DNA of 64,000 nt from Pedobacter frigoris (GTDB taxonomy: Bacteria; Bacteroidota; Bacteroidia; Sphingobacteriales; Sphingobacteriaceae): contig NZ_SWBQ01000001.1 of the NCBI RefSeq assembly GCF_005116445.1, positions 1,302,001-1,366,000 on the forward strand. The letters are read 5' to 3'. The position numbers and the translations under genes are program-made. The notes under the pieces are model-generated. The model had not been told where the DNA came from. It did not search any database and worked only from the letters and a program-made list of their open reading frames with translations. Positions 44,285 to 52,356 of this stretch are shown here, one piece after another. The stretch's first letter is position 1. Each line of letters opens with the position of its first letter.

Positions 44285-44722
44285 TCATTCATCTTGTAGA
44301 AAACTTCGTATACGAACCATTAAACCCATCTGTACAATTGTTTTATGCAGTTCGCGATATGTTTTACCTCTATTCTCTTCCTGCAATATAAAGTTGATGA
44401 AAGCTTCCAGATTGGTTGAACTTCTGGACTCCCTTTTTACAAGCTGTTCTATTAATACGTATTTTCTAACTGTACTACGGGCCAGCTTTGTAATTCTTAC
44501 AATTTGCCTTAGCGTAATACCATTGCCATGCAGCTCTTTAACTTTGTCGAATTTATACTGTCTGTGAATACCAATATTAGCGGTTAAAATGTTCGACTCT
44601 GTAGTTTCTGGTGTACTTTGAACTGGCTGTTCTGCCTCAACTGGTGTAGAGGCTTCGCTTTTCGGATCATTATAACGCTTAAATATTTCCTTCAGCTCTT
44701 TCCTTTTGATTGAAAGGTCCTT
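44285..44722 (-). mobile_element. ISL3-like transposase remnant
   Basis: Minus-strand frame of about 145 codons with no start. It reads RQYKFDKVKELHGNGITL, RQIVRITKLARSTVRKYV and a later LEAFINFILQEENRGKTYREL, which matches the C-terminal region of ISL3-family transposases. It directly abuts the hsp20 stop codon on one side, in the same frame, and ends 3 bp from the DUF4838 stop on the other. The bases AAAGGGCTGTATCTTATAAA near 44263-44282 may be the IS end. Nothing of the N-terminal part or second IS end is left. Confidence 0.6.
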
Positions 44723-45157
44723 TTAGTTGCCTCCCTGTATTTTAGCCTCTTCACGTTTAACAATATTTACACACAACATCCCATCCACATACTTCGCTTC
44801 AATACCATTCTCATCGGCAGCTTCAGGCAGCGTGAAAGAACGCACAAAAGAATTGTAGCTGAACTCCCGCTTGTTGTAATTGCGCTCTTGTGCATTATTT
44901 TCCGAATTCCGCTCTACAGAAATATTTAGCAGATTCCTTTCTAGTGAAAGCTTAAAGTCGTTCTTCTTCAAACCCGGCGCAGCAAGTTCTACATAATAAT
45001 GATCTTTACTCTCACTGATATTGACCGCAGGCACACGTGCCATCATGCGATCAGAAAAGAAAGTGTCATTGAAAATAGAATCGAAAACGCCATCAAAGCC
45101 ATTCATCAGGTCATTTTTCTTCACATTGCCATTTGGATTAAATTTAACCAGTGTCAT
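44723..45157 (-). CDS. Hsp20 small heat-shock protein (copy 1)
   Basis: 144 residues: short N-terminal arm with GVFDSIFNDTFFSDRMM, then the alpha-crystallin domain (VPAVNISESKDHYYVELAAPG, LNISVERN, FSYNSFVRSFTLPEAAD, IEAKYVDGMLCVNIVKREEA). The C-terminal I-x-I/V tail, present in the second copy at 58.5 kb as IKV, is missing; the protein ends AKIQGGN exactly where the transposase remnant starts, so the 3' end may have been replaced. A strong ribosome-binding site AAGGAGG precedes the ATG. Confidence 0.88.
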   Translation of the reverse strand: MTLVKFNPNGNVKKNDLMNGFDGVFDSIFNDTFFSDRMMARVPAVNISESKDHYYVELAAPGLKKNDFKLSLERNLLNISVERNSENNAQERNYNKREFSYNSFVRSFTLPEAADENGIEAKYVDGMLCVNIVKREEAKIQGGN

Positions 45158-45165
45158 AGGTCTGT

Positions 45166-45172
45166 CCTCCTT
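45166..45172 (-). promoter_or_regulatory. strong Shine-Dalgarno of hsp20 copy 1
   Basis: Minus strand AAGGAGG with an 8-nt gap to the ATG. Strong SD sites are rare in Bacteroidota, so this one stands out and fixes the start at 45157. Confidence 0.75.
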
Positions 45173-45240
45173 AAATTGATTTAAATGATTAAAACTTACA
45201 ATTAATTAAAATCACAACTTAATAACTAAATCTGTTATAT

Positions 45241-45588
45241 ATGGAGTCATTTGGTTTCGAAAAACTTCTGGAAATAGTTAGAAGACTGTTCGAAAAAGTG
45301 GAGCATATCGAGGAGATGCTACAGGATCTAAAGCCCAAAGACCCACAGGAAAACGAACTTTTAACCATCCAGGAAGCAGCCGAATTTCTTAAGGTAACAG
45401 TACCTGCCCTATATACTAAAGTAAGCAGACAAGAGATCCCTGTAAGCAAACCCGGTAAAAGATTATACTTCAATAAGACTGACCTGAAGAAATGGATCAC
45501 TGCTTCAAGAAAGAAAACAATTATGGAAATCAGAAAAGAAGCTGAAGAGCGTATGAAAATGCTCAATAAGCATAAAAATTTTATTTGA
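45241..45588 (+). CDS. helix-turn-helix (excisionase-type) DNA-binding protein
   Basis: 115 residues. An N-terminal helix (FEKLLEIVRRLFEKVEHIEEML) likely dimerises. Residues about 38-85 carry an HTH_17 excisionase-like winged helix: LTIQEAAEFLKVTVPALYTKVSR and VSKPGKRLYFNKTDLKKWI. A basic tail follows. Such proteins are common in Bacteroidota mobile elements. It is divergent from hsp20 and may mark one edge of the integrase island. Confidence 0.8.
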   Translation: MESFGFEKLLEIVRRLFEKVEHIEEMLQDLKPKDPQENELLTIQEAAEFLKVTVPALYTKVSRQEIPVSKPGKRLYFNKTDLKKWITASRKKTIMEIRKEAEERMKMLNKHKNFI

Positions 45589-45623
45589 TATATAGCACTA
45601 AGATCAATGATTCCATTTAGTTT

Positions 45624-45854
45624 TTACAGCCTATACCGAAGTTTGATGTTTCTTCCGATAGCTTTAAGTAGTCCAGAATTATCATTTATAGTCGCATCAA
45701 CAACATCCCAATCACCCTTTGGGTTGCAAACAAGTTGATAATCCATGCCATTCAGGTTAATCTGGATTTCACCGGTTTCTTTTGTTATTCCCTTGGTAAT
45801 AATGATGTAGGTATAATCCTTTTCATCAAAATTGATGCGCATCGGTAAACTCAT
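45624..45854 (-). CDS. hypothetical small protein
   Basis: 76 residues, beta-rich (INFDEKDYTYIIITKGIT, IQINLNGMDYQLVCNPKGDWD), ending IGRNIKLRYRL. No signal or family recognised. It is on the same strand as hipBA 196 bp upstream, and may belong to the island. Confidence 0.5.
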   Translation of the reverse strand: MSLPMRINFDEKDYTYIIITKGITKETGEIQINLNGMDYQLVCNPKGDWDVVDATINDNSGLLKAIGRNIKLRYRL

Positions 45855-46050
45855 AATGCAAATATAGCGTAGGAAATGTAAATTTATTGTCCTCCCTTCT
45901 AGATCCCACTGAAAAATTTATGGGCGGTCAGAAACTGCTTTTTATTCCGATGTACAATGAAATTAAGAGATCCTGCGATATATTTTCTTCTGGCTCTATA
46001 CTCATAGCCTCTTCAGGTTTTTTGAAAATAACGTTATTCAAATCCCCAGT

Positions 46051-47310
46051 TTATCCAGTAACTAACTTAAATGCAGATGACATCATCTCTTGTTCTGCCC
46101 TTGGAATTCCCAGTTTCGATGCTATTGATCTCCAGTCCTTAACTGAGAATTCTACTTCCTTAATGATTTGATGCATCCGGTCTTCTTTAAGCTGGAAAAA
46201 CTGACCAACACTTATTGCCAGCTCAAAATCTAATGCATTGTTGTCCATATCAACATTTAAAGCCAAACCATTTTTATCTGTTGAGGGATTAATATCATAG
46301 GCTGGTGATAATCTCCAACCTTTTTCTTCCAATAGAAATCCATGGTTCCTAAAATGATCATCAGTATTGGAAATCGCCATGTGAAACACCATCCGCCTCC
46401 ACAATTGATGTAAATCAACCACTATGTTTGAACCATAAGTTTGTATGAATTCCGCTATCTCAAGATAACTTGGAGTGGCGTCTCTAATGGTGTCTTCACT
46501 GTTCCCGGTCATGGTCATAGCTGATGCGAAATGAATCCTCTGTTCAGCATCCCGATCAAAGCGTCTCGACAAAAATGTATGATAAGGACCTCTTACCTTT
46601 TCAAGAGCACAGAAAGGCATGTTAACTCCTGCCTTACAAGCCAATTCATATGCAAGAAACTCCCATGCTGCCTTATCGGTTGTGTCCGACTTTGAAGGAA
46701 ACTTTGCAATACATAAATGACCATCCAAGTCAATAATATTTGCCTTTGGTCTTGCTCCACCTAACGATGATCCAGGAGCAAAAAGCACTGGAATCCATTG
46801 ATCGCCATTTTTTCCCTCCTCATCATCTTCATATGCTTTAACACTGGCCTGTAGCTCTCGCAAATGCGTTATTGGTGGGGTTGGATTATCCTTGTTATCA
46901 TCTAGAAAAGAGCCATTAGGATCCAGTTTGAATCGGAGTGCACCCATTCTTGAAACATCATGGACACCCAACAAAAAATCAATCTCATAAAGTTTTGGTG
47001 ATGCGACTCCTCTTGCGAGGGCTGTTTGTGCAGCACGGCGAAGCATAAGCTTTCTGCCCCAGGTATCAGGCATTGAATCCATAAAAACACCAAAATTGTC
47101 CTTCTTATCTGGATATTGAGTTCCAGAATACAATCCAATTTCGGGATCAAGCAAGAATACCTGATCTGATTTCATCCAATCTTTATCGTATTCAAAACCA
47201 AATACCCGGCTTCCTTTACTCTGCTGTGCAGATATTACACCTATGCATTTCGGGGCTTCCATCCCCTTCCAATGGGCATATACCCAAATGTCTGTTTTCG
47301 ACGCCGCCAT
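46051..47310 (-). CDS. hipA: HipA-family serine/threonine kinase toxin
   Basis: 419 residues. An N-terminal HipA N1-like domain (IWVYAHWKGMEAPKCIGVI, YSGTQYP, FMDSMPDTWGRKLMLRR) precedes the kinase domain. ATP and catalytic features are visible: KANIIDLDGHLCIAKFPSK, the catalytic loop ISNTDDHFRNHGFLL and the metal motif LSPAYDINPS. It phosphorylates a translation target in known systems. hipB overlaps its start by one base, giving a classic type II toxin-antitoxin operon. It sits in an integrase island. Confidence 0.9.
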   Translation of the reverse strand: MAASKTDIWVYAHWKGMEAPKCIGVISAQQSKGSRVFGFEYDKDWMKSDQVFLLDPEIGLYSGTQYPDKKDNFGVFMDSMPDTWGRKLMLRRAAQTALARGVASPKLYEIDFLLGVHDVSRMGALRFKLDPNGSFLDDNKDNPTPPITHLRELQASVKAYEDDEEGKNGDQWIPVLFAPGSSLGGARPKANIIDLDGHLCIAKFPSKSDTTDKAAWEFLAYELACKAGVNMPFCALEKVRGPYHTFLSRRFDRDAEQRIHFASAMTMTGNSEDTIRDATPSYLEIAEFIQTYGSNIVVDLHQLWRRMVFHMAISNTDDHFRNHGFLLEEKGWRLSPAYDINPSTDKNGLALNVDMDNNALDFELAISVGQFFQLKEDRMHQIIKEVEFSVKDWRSIASKLGIPRAEQEMMSSAFKLVTG

Positions 47311-47600
47311 TAGGTTAACAGATCTAAATCCTGGAGTTTTCTGCCAAGTTCATCATCCACAGCCAGTTTAAGAAAATCCTCATGTAAATTCAGGGCTTTT
47401 AGCACATTGAAATATGCACCCATAGATACACCAGGATCACCTCTCTCTATCTTACGAAGTGTTACCCTTTCAATTGCAGCACGTTCAGCAAGCTGAATGG
47501 CAGTCAGTTTCCTACGCATTCTTGCAAGCTTGATGTTCTCACCAAGCTGATCCCAGATTTTTTGATACCTGGGAAAGACAACAACCTTCTTTGACTTCAT
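47310..47600 (-). CDS. hipB: HipB-type antitoxin and autorepressor
   Basis: About 96 residues from the ATG at 47598-47600; the open frame extends 10 codons further but runs into the operators. Residues 15-75 are an XRE helix-turn-helix: WDQLGENIKLARMRRKLTAIQLAERAAIERVTLRKIERG (in pieces) with GVSMGAYFNVLKALN. It binds HipA and represses the operon through the twin dyads just upstream. Confidence 0.88.
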   Translation of the reverse strand: MKSKKVVVFPRYQKIWDQLGENIKLARMRRKLTAIQLAERAAIERVTLRKIERGDPGVSMGAYFNVLKALNLHEDFLKLAVDDELGRKLQDLDLLT

Positions 47601-47602
47601 AA

Positions 47603-47652
47603 TGGATATTATTATATCCAAATATAACAAAATTGGATATAATAATATCCAA
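47603..47652. promoter_or_regulatory. twin HipB operator dyads
   Basis: GGATATTATTATATCC (47604-47619) and GGATATAATAATATCC (47635-47650) are two dyads whose sequences are exact reverse complements of each other, with centres 31 bp apart (about three helical turns). Each is GGATA-N6-TATCC. The first begins 3 bp upstream of the hipB ATG, so binding should block transcription of hipBA. Confidence 0.75.
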
Positions 47653-47672
47653 AAATATAAATTTCCGTAAGA

Positions 47673-48860
47673 CTACTTTTCATTCCGATGCACAATCAAC
47701 TTAAATGATTTCGACGGTAAGTATTCTTCCAATTCCACTTCAGCAGTTTCTTCCGGCATTTTCAACATAACCTTATCTGCGGCATTACGTTTAGTCTTGT
47801 CTACAATTTTGGCATAGATCTCGGTATTCTTGAAAGCCTTATGACCAAGCATTTTAGAAACGGTGTAAATATCCGTCCCGAGTTCCAGTTGCAGTGTAGC
47901 GAAAGTATGGCGAAAACTATGAAATGTTATATTCTTATTGATACCTCCTGCTGCAAGCCAATGTGTAAAGAAAGTCTTCAATCTCGAATACCTTAACCCT
48001 TGAAATACAAGGGTGTTCTCAGTATTTTTATTCCCCATAAAAAAGACTGCCTGATCAGATATTGGCATCACCTCTGCAGTTTCTGTTTTTTCCTGTGAGA
48101 ACTGCAGCTCATATTTCCCAGCAGTTCCGCGTAATTCCGACCACTTCAATGCTGATACATCAGAAAATCTCAATCCGGTTAGTCCACAGAAAAGCGCAGC
48201 CCTTCTCATCAAATCTGACTCGGCAGGAGTTTCTGCTAAAAGTCGGAACTCCTCTAGTGTAAGCCTTTCTCTATGGGTATCTTTAGGTGTAATAGGCTTT
48301 ACAATCGAATGTAGATCCTGTAGTATAATCCCCCTTTTATACGCAATTCTTAAAACATGCCTCAATTTTGCATAATAACAGACAGCCGTATTTCTCGTGA
48401 TCGGTCTCCCTGTCCTGCTAATACCTGGACCGCTAAGCAAGTAGATTTTGTAATCTTCACACAGATAGTCATTAAGTTCTGGAAACTTGAGATCATGACC
48501 TGCAAAAGCGATAAAATATCGCAAACCCATAGCCCAGTCATCTGAAAGCGATTGTTGCTTTTTACGGGTTTCCATCTTGAAGAAATCAATAAAACTTGAA
48601 TTCCTTATGGCATCGGAGAGAAAGCCAAATCTACGATTTTGTATATCCAATTGTCGCTGCGCACAAACCGTGCGGGCTAGCGTCATCGTTTCCTTATTGT
48701 GCTGGCGTTCCCATTGATCGGCAGTTTCATCATAAATATACAATTTAAGTGTTTCAAACTGGTGCAATTTACCTGTAGCAGGGTTTTTAAGGGGTGGTGA
48801 ATAATCCAGCACAATGCTCTTCCTGCTGTTGGTAATACTTCTCATTTTTACCTTAGCCAT
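47673..48860 (-). CDS. tyrosine recombinase / integrase
   Basis: 395 residues of the Bacteroidota phage-integrase type. An N-terminal SAM-like arm and core-binding domain are followed by the catalytic domain with GLTGLRFSDVSALKWSEL (first Arg), FHSFRHTFATLQLELG (His, Arg) and the Tyr nucleophile in LGHKAFKNTEIYAKI. It follows the MerR/HTH-type gene by 3 bp and marks an integrative element. Attachment sites are not identified. Confidence 0.9.
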   Translation of the reverse strand: MAKVKMRSITNSRKSIVLDYSPPLKNPATGKLHQFETLKLYIYDETADQWERQHNKETMTLARTVCAQRQLDIQNRRFGFLSDAIRNSSFIDFFKMETRKKQQSLSDDWAMGLRYFIAFAGHDLKFPELNDYLCEDYKIYLLSGPGISRTGRPITRNTAVCYYAKLRHVLRIAYKRGIILQDLHSIVKPITPKDTHRERLTLEEFRLLAETPAESDLMRRAALFCGLTGLRFSDVSALKWSELRGTAGKYELQFSQEKTETAEVMPISDQAVFFMGNKNTENTLVFQGLRYSRLKTFFTHWLAAGGINKNITFHSFRHTFATLQLELGTDIYTVSKMLGHKAFKNTEIYAKIVDKTKRNAADKVMLKMPEETAEVELEEYLPSKSFKLIVHRNEK

Positions 48861-48863
48861 AAC

Positions 48864-49430
48864 TTAATCTTTTTGGTTAGAAAATTTATTTAGATCAGAC
48901 TTTAAAACGTAAGTGTACTTACCATCTCGATATTTAGGGACATTATTCCGCTTTAGCAGTTCCCACAACGCTCTCTCAGAAAAATTAAGCGCCTCTTGAG
49001 CCTCCGACATGGAATAGCACAACTTCGGATGTGGATTCTTTTTACGCGCCTTCAACTCAGGTACCTCGAATTCCGGGAGCACCAGCATCTGATCAAGATC
49101 AATTCGTTTAATTAATGTTTTACGCGGTGTCAATCTGACGGCTTTTATTCTACCACTTTGAATGATATTGTAAATACTTCTGACTGAAGTATTCAATAAT
49201 CTGGCAGCCTCCTTAACCGTTAAAAATTCTGCCACTAATGTACTCGCAGTGGTCGCGGCAATAGTCTCCACAACTTGCTTCTCAGAAGCCTCTATTTTCA
49301 ATTCTCTGGCCTTTCGTTTTCCGTATCTGCTGTTACATATATAGCTGCAAAATCTAGTCACCGTAGTCTTTGCTATGAAAGCGTTTCCACAGAATTCACA
49401 AATCCTTTTTACCTTAATGTTCGAACTCAT
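48864..49430 (-). CDS. zinc-finger plus HTH DNA-binding protein of the integrase operon
   Basis: 188 residues. The N-terminus is a Cys-rich zinc finger ([23 protein letters not shown]). Residues about 68-115 are an excisionase-type HTH ([38 protein letters not shown]), and a second HTH follows ([21 protein letters not shown]). It lies 3 bp upstream of the integrase in the same operon and likely directs recombination or its regulation. The combination is typical of Bacteroidota conjugative/integrative elements. Confidence 0.82.
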   Translation of the reverse strand: MSSNIKVKRICEFCGNAFIAKTTVTRFCSYICNSRYGKRKARELKIEASEKQVVETIAATTASTLVAEFLTVKEAARLLNTSVRSIYNIIQSGRIKAVRLTPRKTLIKRIDLDQMLVLPEFEVPELKARKKNPHPKLCYSMSEAQEALNFSERALWELLKRNNVPKYRDGKYTYVLKSDLNKFSNQKD

Positions 49431-49721
49431 CCTTTTGTTGCTTTAAGTCTAAAGCACAGTCACTTTTTGATCAAATTGCACCGAAAAATACCTGTAGTTA
49501 TCTCGCTTTTTTAAGTGTCATTAGATGTCGTTAGTCGCCATAATCTACCAGATGATTTTTACACCTGATTTTTAGGAGAAAAAAGCTACAAATGCGCTAC
49601 AAAAGTCAGAAAAACAAAGCGATATTTCCAAAAATATTGACAAAAGAAGTTCACATAACTTATTAACAATAAGCCACATACTTGTCATTACTTAGCGTAA
49701 TTATGCAGTAATTATCATCGA
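49431..49721. other. intergenic region at the right edge of the integrase island
   Basis: 291 bp between the HTH gene and mnmE. It has a short inverted repeat (CTTATT, 3-nt loop, AATAAG at 49659-49673) but no gene. It is the most likely place for one attachment site of the element, though no repeat partner was found by eye. Confidence 0.5.
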
Positions 49722-51092
49722 TTATTTGCCAATACAGAACTTACTAAAGATGTTTTCCAGCAAATCATCGGTTGTAACCTGTCCTGTTATTTCCCCCAGA
49801 TAATGCAAGGCCTGTTTTATATCCATCGCCAGAAAATCAGAGGTCACCGGATTATCCAATCCGTTAACTACACTATTTAACGCTGCCTGTGTTCTTTGCA
49901 ATGCTTCAACGTGACGAATATTCGTAACCATAGTGTGGTTATCTGAAAGCTTGTCCCCAACAGCAGTTTCATAAAGCAATTGTTTCAATTCTTCTATCTG
50001 TTGGTGTTCTTTCGCTGAAATAGAAATAAACTGAATATCAGCGGGTAACTTAAGCTCTTTTAAACGATCGCTGTAAGATAAATCGATCTTATTTGCCACT
50101 GCAATAAAAGACATTCCCGGTCTGTGCAAACTGGTGATATCATCCTGGATTTCCGTGGCCGACATATTCACCACATCAAATAGATAAACCAAAACTGCAG
50201 ATTGACTAATCTTCTGCATAGTTTTTTCAACACCTATCGCTTCAATAGTATCAGTCGCCTCTCTAATTCCAGCCGTATCTATAAGTCTGAAATTAATTCC
50301 ATTAATATTCAGTACTTCTTCTATAGTATCGCGTGTGGTACCGGCTATGTCACTTACAATAGCTCTGTCTTCATTTAATAAAGCATTAAGCAATGTAGAC
50401 TTACCAGCATTTGGTCTTCCTGCGATCACAGTATTTATTCCTTCCTTTATTACATTCCCCAGTTCAAAAGAACGAATCAGCTTGTTTAAAACAATTGTAA
50501 TTTTACCTATCAGCTCCTGTAATTGATCTCGGTTGGCAAATTCTACATCTTCTTCAGCAAAGTCCAGTTCAAGTTCTATCATGGATGCAAAATGAATCAA
50601 TTGTTCCCTTAGCACATTAAGTTCTGTGCTAAACCCACCTCTCAGTTGGTTCATGGCTACACTATGTGCAGCCGCAGAATCAGAAGATATCAGATCCGCT
50701 ACAGCTTCCGCCTGTGACAGATCCAATCCGCCATTTAGAAAAGCACGCAATGTAAACTCGCCTGGCTTGGCCGCAGATGCCCCTTTTTTTATCAGTAAAG
50801 TAATGATTTGCTGAATGATGTAATTAGAACCATGACATGAAATTTCGACAACATTTTCCTTAGTATAAGATTTAGGAGCAACAAATAAACTCACAAGCAC
50901 CTCATCTATAACCATATTACCATCTTTAATTAAACCAAAATGTATGGTATGAGACTCCTGTTGTAGCAAATCTTTTCCATGAAATACTGAATTGGTGATT
51001 GAAATGGCATCCTTTCCAGATAGTCGGATTATTCCTATTGCACCTATTCCGGGAGGTGTTGATAAAGCTACTATGGTTTCATTAGTGATCAT
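49722..51092 (-). CDS. mnmE: tRNA modification GTPase MnmE
   Basis: 456 residues, standard length. It acts with MnmG to modify U34 of certain tRNAs. N-terminal folate-binding domain (IVALSTPPGIGAIGIIRLSG), central helices, and an inserted G domain with GRPNAGKSTLLN, GTTRDTIEE, DTAGIR and NKIDL. The C-terminal signature CIGK is intact at the end (FSKFCIGK). It flanks the integrase island. Confidence 0.96.
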   Translation of the reverse strand: MITNETIVALSTPPGIGAIGIIRLSGKDAISITNSVFHGKDLLQQESHTIHFGLIKDGNMVIDEVLVSLFVAPKSYTKENVVEISCHGSNYIIQQIITLLIKKGASAAKPGEFTLRAFLNGGLDLSQAEAVADLISSDSAAAHSVAMNQLRGGFSTELNVLREQLIHFASMIELELDFAEEDVEFANRDQLQELIGKITIVLNKLIRSFELGNVIKEGINTVIAGRPNAGKSTLLNALLNEDRAIVSDIAGTTRDTIEEVLNINGINFRLIDTAGIREATDTIEAIGVEKTMQKISQSAVLVYLFDVVNMSATEIQDDITSLHRPGMSFIAVANKIDLSYSDRLKELKLPADIQFISISAKEHQQIEELKQLLYETAVGDKLSDNHTMVTNIRHVEALQRTQAALNSVVNGLDNPVTSDFLAMDIKQALHYLGEITGQVTTDDLLENIFSKFCIGK

Positions 51093-51228
51093 TCCTGCTT
51101 ACCAGAATTATCTTCTGGCCTCTTTTTTGATTATAGTTATCTGCAAAACTAGGTAAACATTTCATACCTTGGAGTGTTACTATCCCAATTTACTATCTTT
51201 TTACTTTTGAAAAACTAAACATCCTCCC

Positions 51229-52347
51229 ATGACAGACATGCCACTTACCGTAAAGCGATCTATTGAATTACTTGGAATAGTTCTTGTAATTGCAATATTA
51301 GTAGTTGCTAACAACATCATCATGCCTGTAATTATGGCATTTTTCATCAGTATTGTGCTCCTTCCTGTTTATCGCTTTCTAATAAAACACAAGTTCCCGG
51401 AAGTTGCCGCTATTATACTGCCTATACTCTTGCTGGCGATATTTCTTGGCCTGATCATCTGGTTCTTTTCAGCGCAGGTTGGAATATTAGTAAATGATTT
51501 TCCACAGATAAAACACAACGTAAGCGTCCATTTAAATGCGCTTAGTAAATGGATAAGCAGCATCAGCGACTTTTCCACTACAGAACAGGTCAAGTTCATA
51601 AATGAAAAAAGCAATGATCTGCTCGGAGTAGCTGGTAAAGCAGCTAGCGGTGCCGCAGTGACACTGAGTTCAATATTTGTATTCGTAGGTCTCTTGCCAA
51701 TTTACATTTACCTGATGCTCTTCTATAAAGACATCCTGTTAAGATTTATCTTTATGTGGTTCAAACCCGATCACCATCCAAAAGTAAAAGAAGCAATTTA
51801 TGAAACTGAGGCAATCATTAAAAACTATCTGGTCGGATTACTGATACAAGTAACTTATATGACCATCCTGTTAGGAGGTATATTGTTACTCATAGGAATC
51901 AAACACGCATTACTGATAGGTGTAATTTTTGCAATTCTAAACCTAATCCCTTATGTAGGTGCGTTAATTGGAAACCTCATCGGTGTAATGCTTACATTGA
52001 CTTCGTCAACAGAATTATGGCCTGTCGTTACGGTGCTTGGTGTTATAGCGGTTGTTCAGTTCCTGGACAACAACATATTGATGCCGCGAATTGTAGGATC
52101 AAAGGTAAAGATCAATGCGCTTTTCGCTATTCTAGGAGTCATCATTGGAGGCAGTATAGCAGGCGTGTCAGGTATGTTTCTTTCCATGCCTTTAATTGCA
52201 GTTTTGAAAGTCATATTCGATAGAACACAAACCTTTAAACAGTGGGGAGTTTTATTGGGCGATGAAAGACCTACGAAAAGTCCAATGACATTTCCTACAT
52301 TTAGAAAGAAGAAAGCTGTTGCCACTAAAGCGGGTACAGAAAAATAA
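51229..52347 (+). CDS. AI-2E family membrane transporter
   Basis: 372 residues with 7-8 membrane helices (LLGIVLVIAILVVANNIIMP, FLGLIIWFFSAQVGILV, HALLIGVIFAILNLIPYVGALIG, VIGVIAVVQFLDNNILMP in pieces), in the AI-2E/YdiK/PerM pattern with the late LIPYVG and PRIVG motifs. Family members export small molecules or ions; the substrate here is unknown. It precedes the CotH-like gene by 9 bp, which suggests co-transcription. Confidence 0.9.
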   Translation: MTDMPLTVKRSIELLGIVLVIAILVVANNIIMPVIMAFFISIVLLPVYRFLIKHKFPEVAAIILPILLLAIFLGLIIWFFSAQVGILVNDFPQIKHNVSVHLNALSKWISSISDFSTTEQVKFINEKSNDLLGVAGKAASGAAVTLSSIFVFVGLLPIYIYLMLFYKDILLRFIFMWFKPDHHPKVKEAIYETEAIIKNYLVGLLIQVTYMTILLGGILLLIGIKHALLIGVIFAILNLIPYVGALIGNLIGVMLTLTSSTELWPVVTVLGVIAVVQFLDNNILMPRIVGSKVKINALFAILGVIIGGSIAGVSGMFLSMPLIAVLKVIFDRTQTFKQWGVLLGDERPTKSPMTFPTFRKKKAVATKAGTEK

Positions 52348-52356
52348 ACCTAAAAA

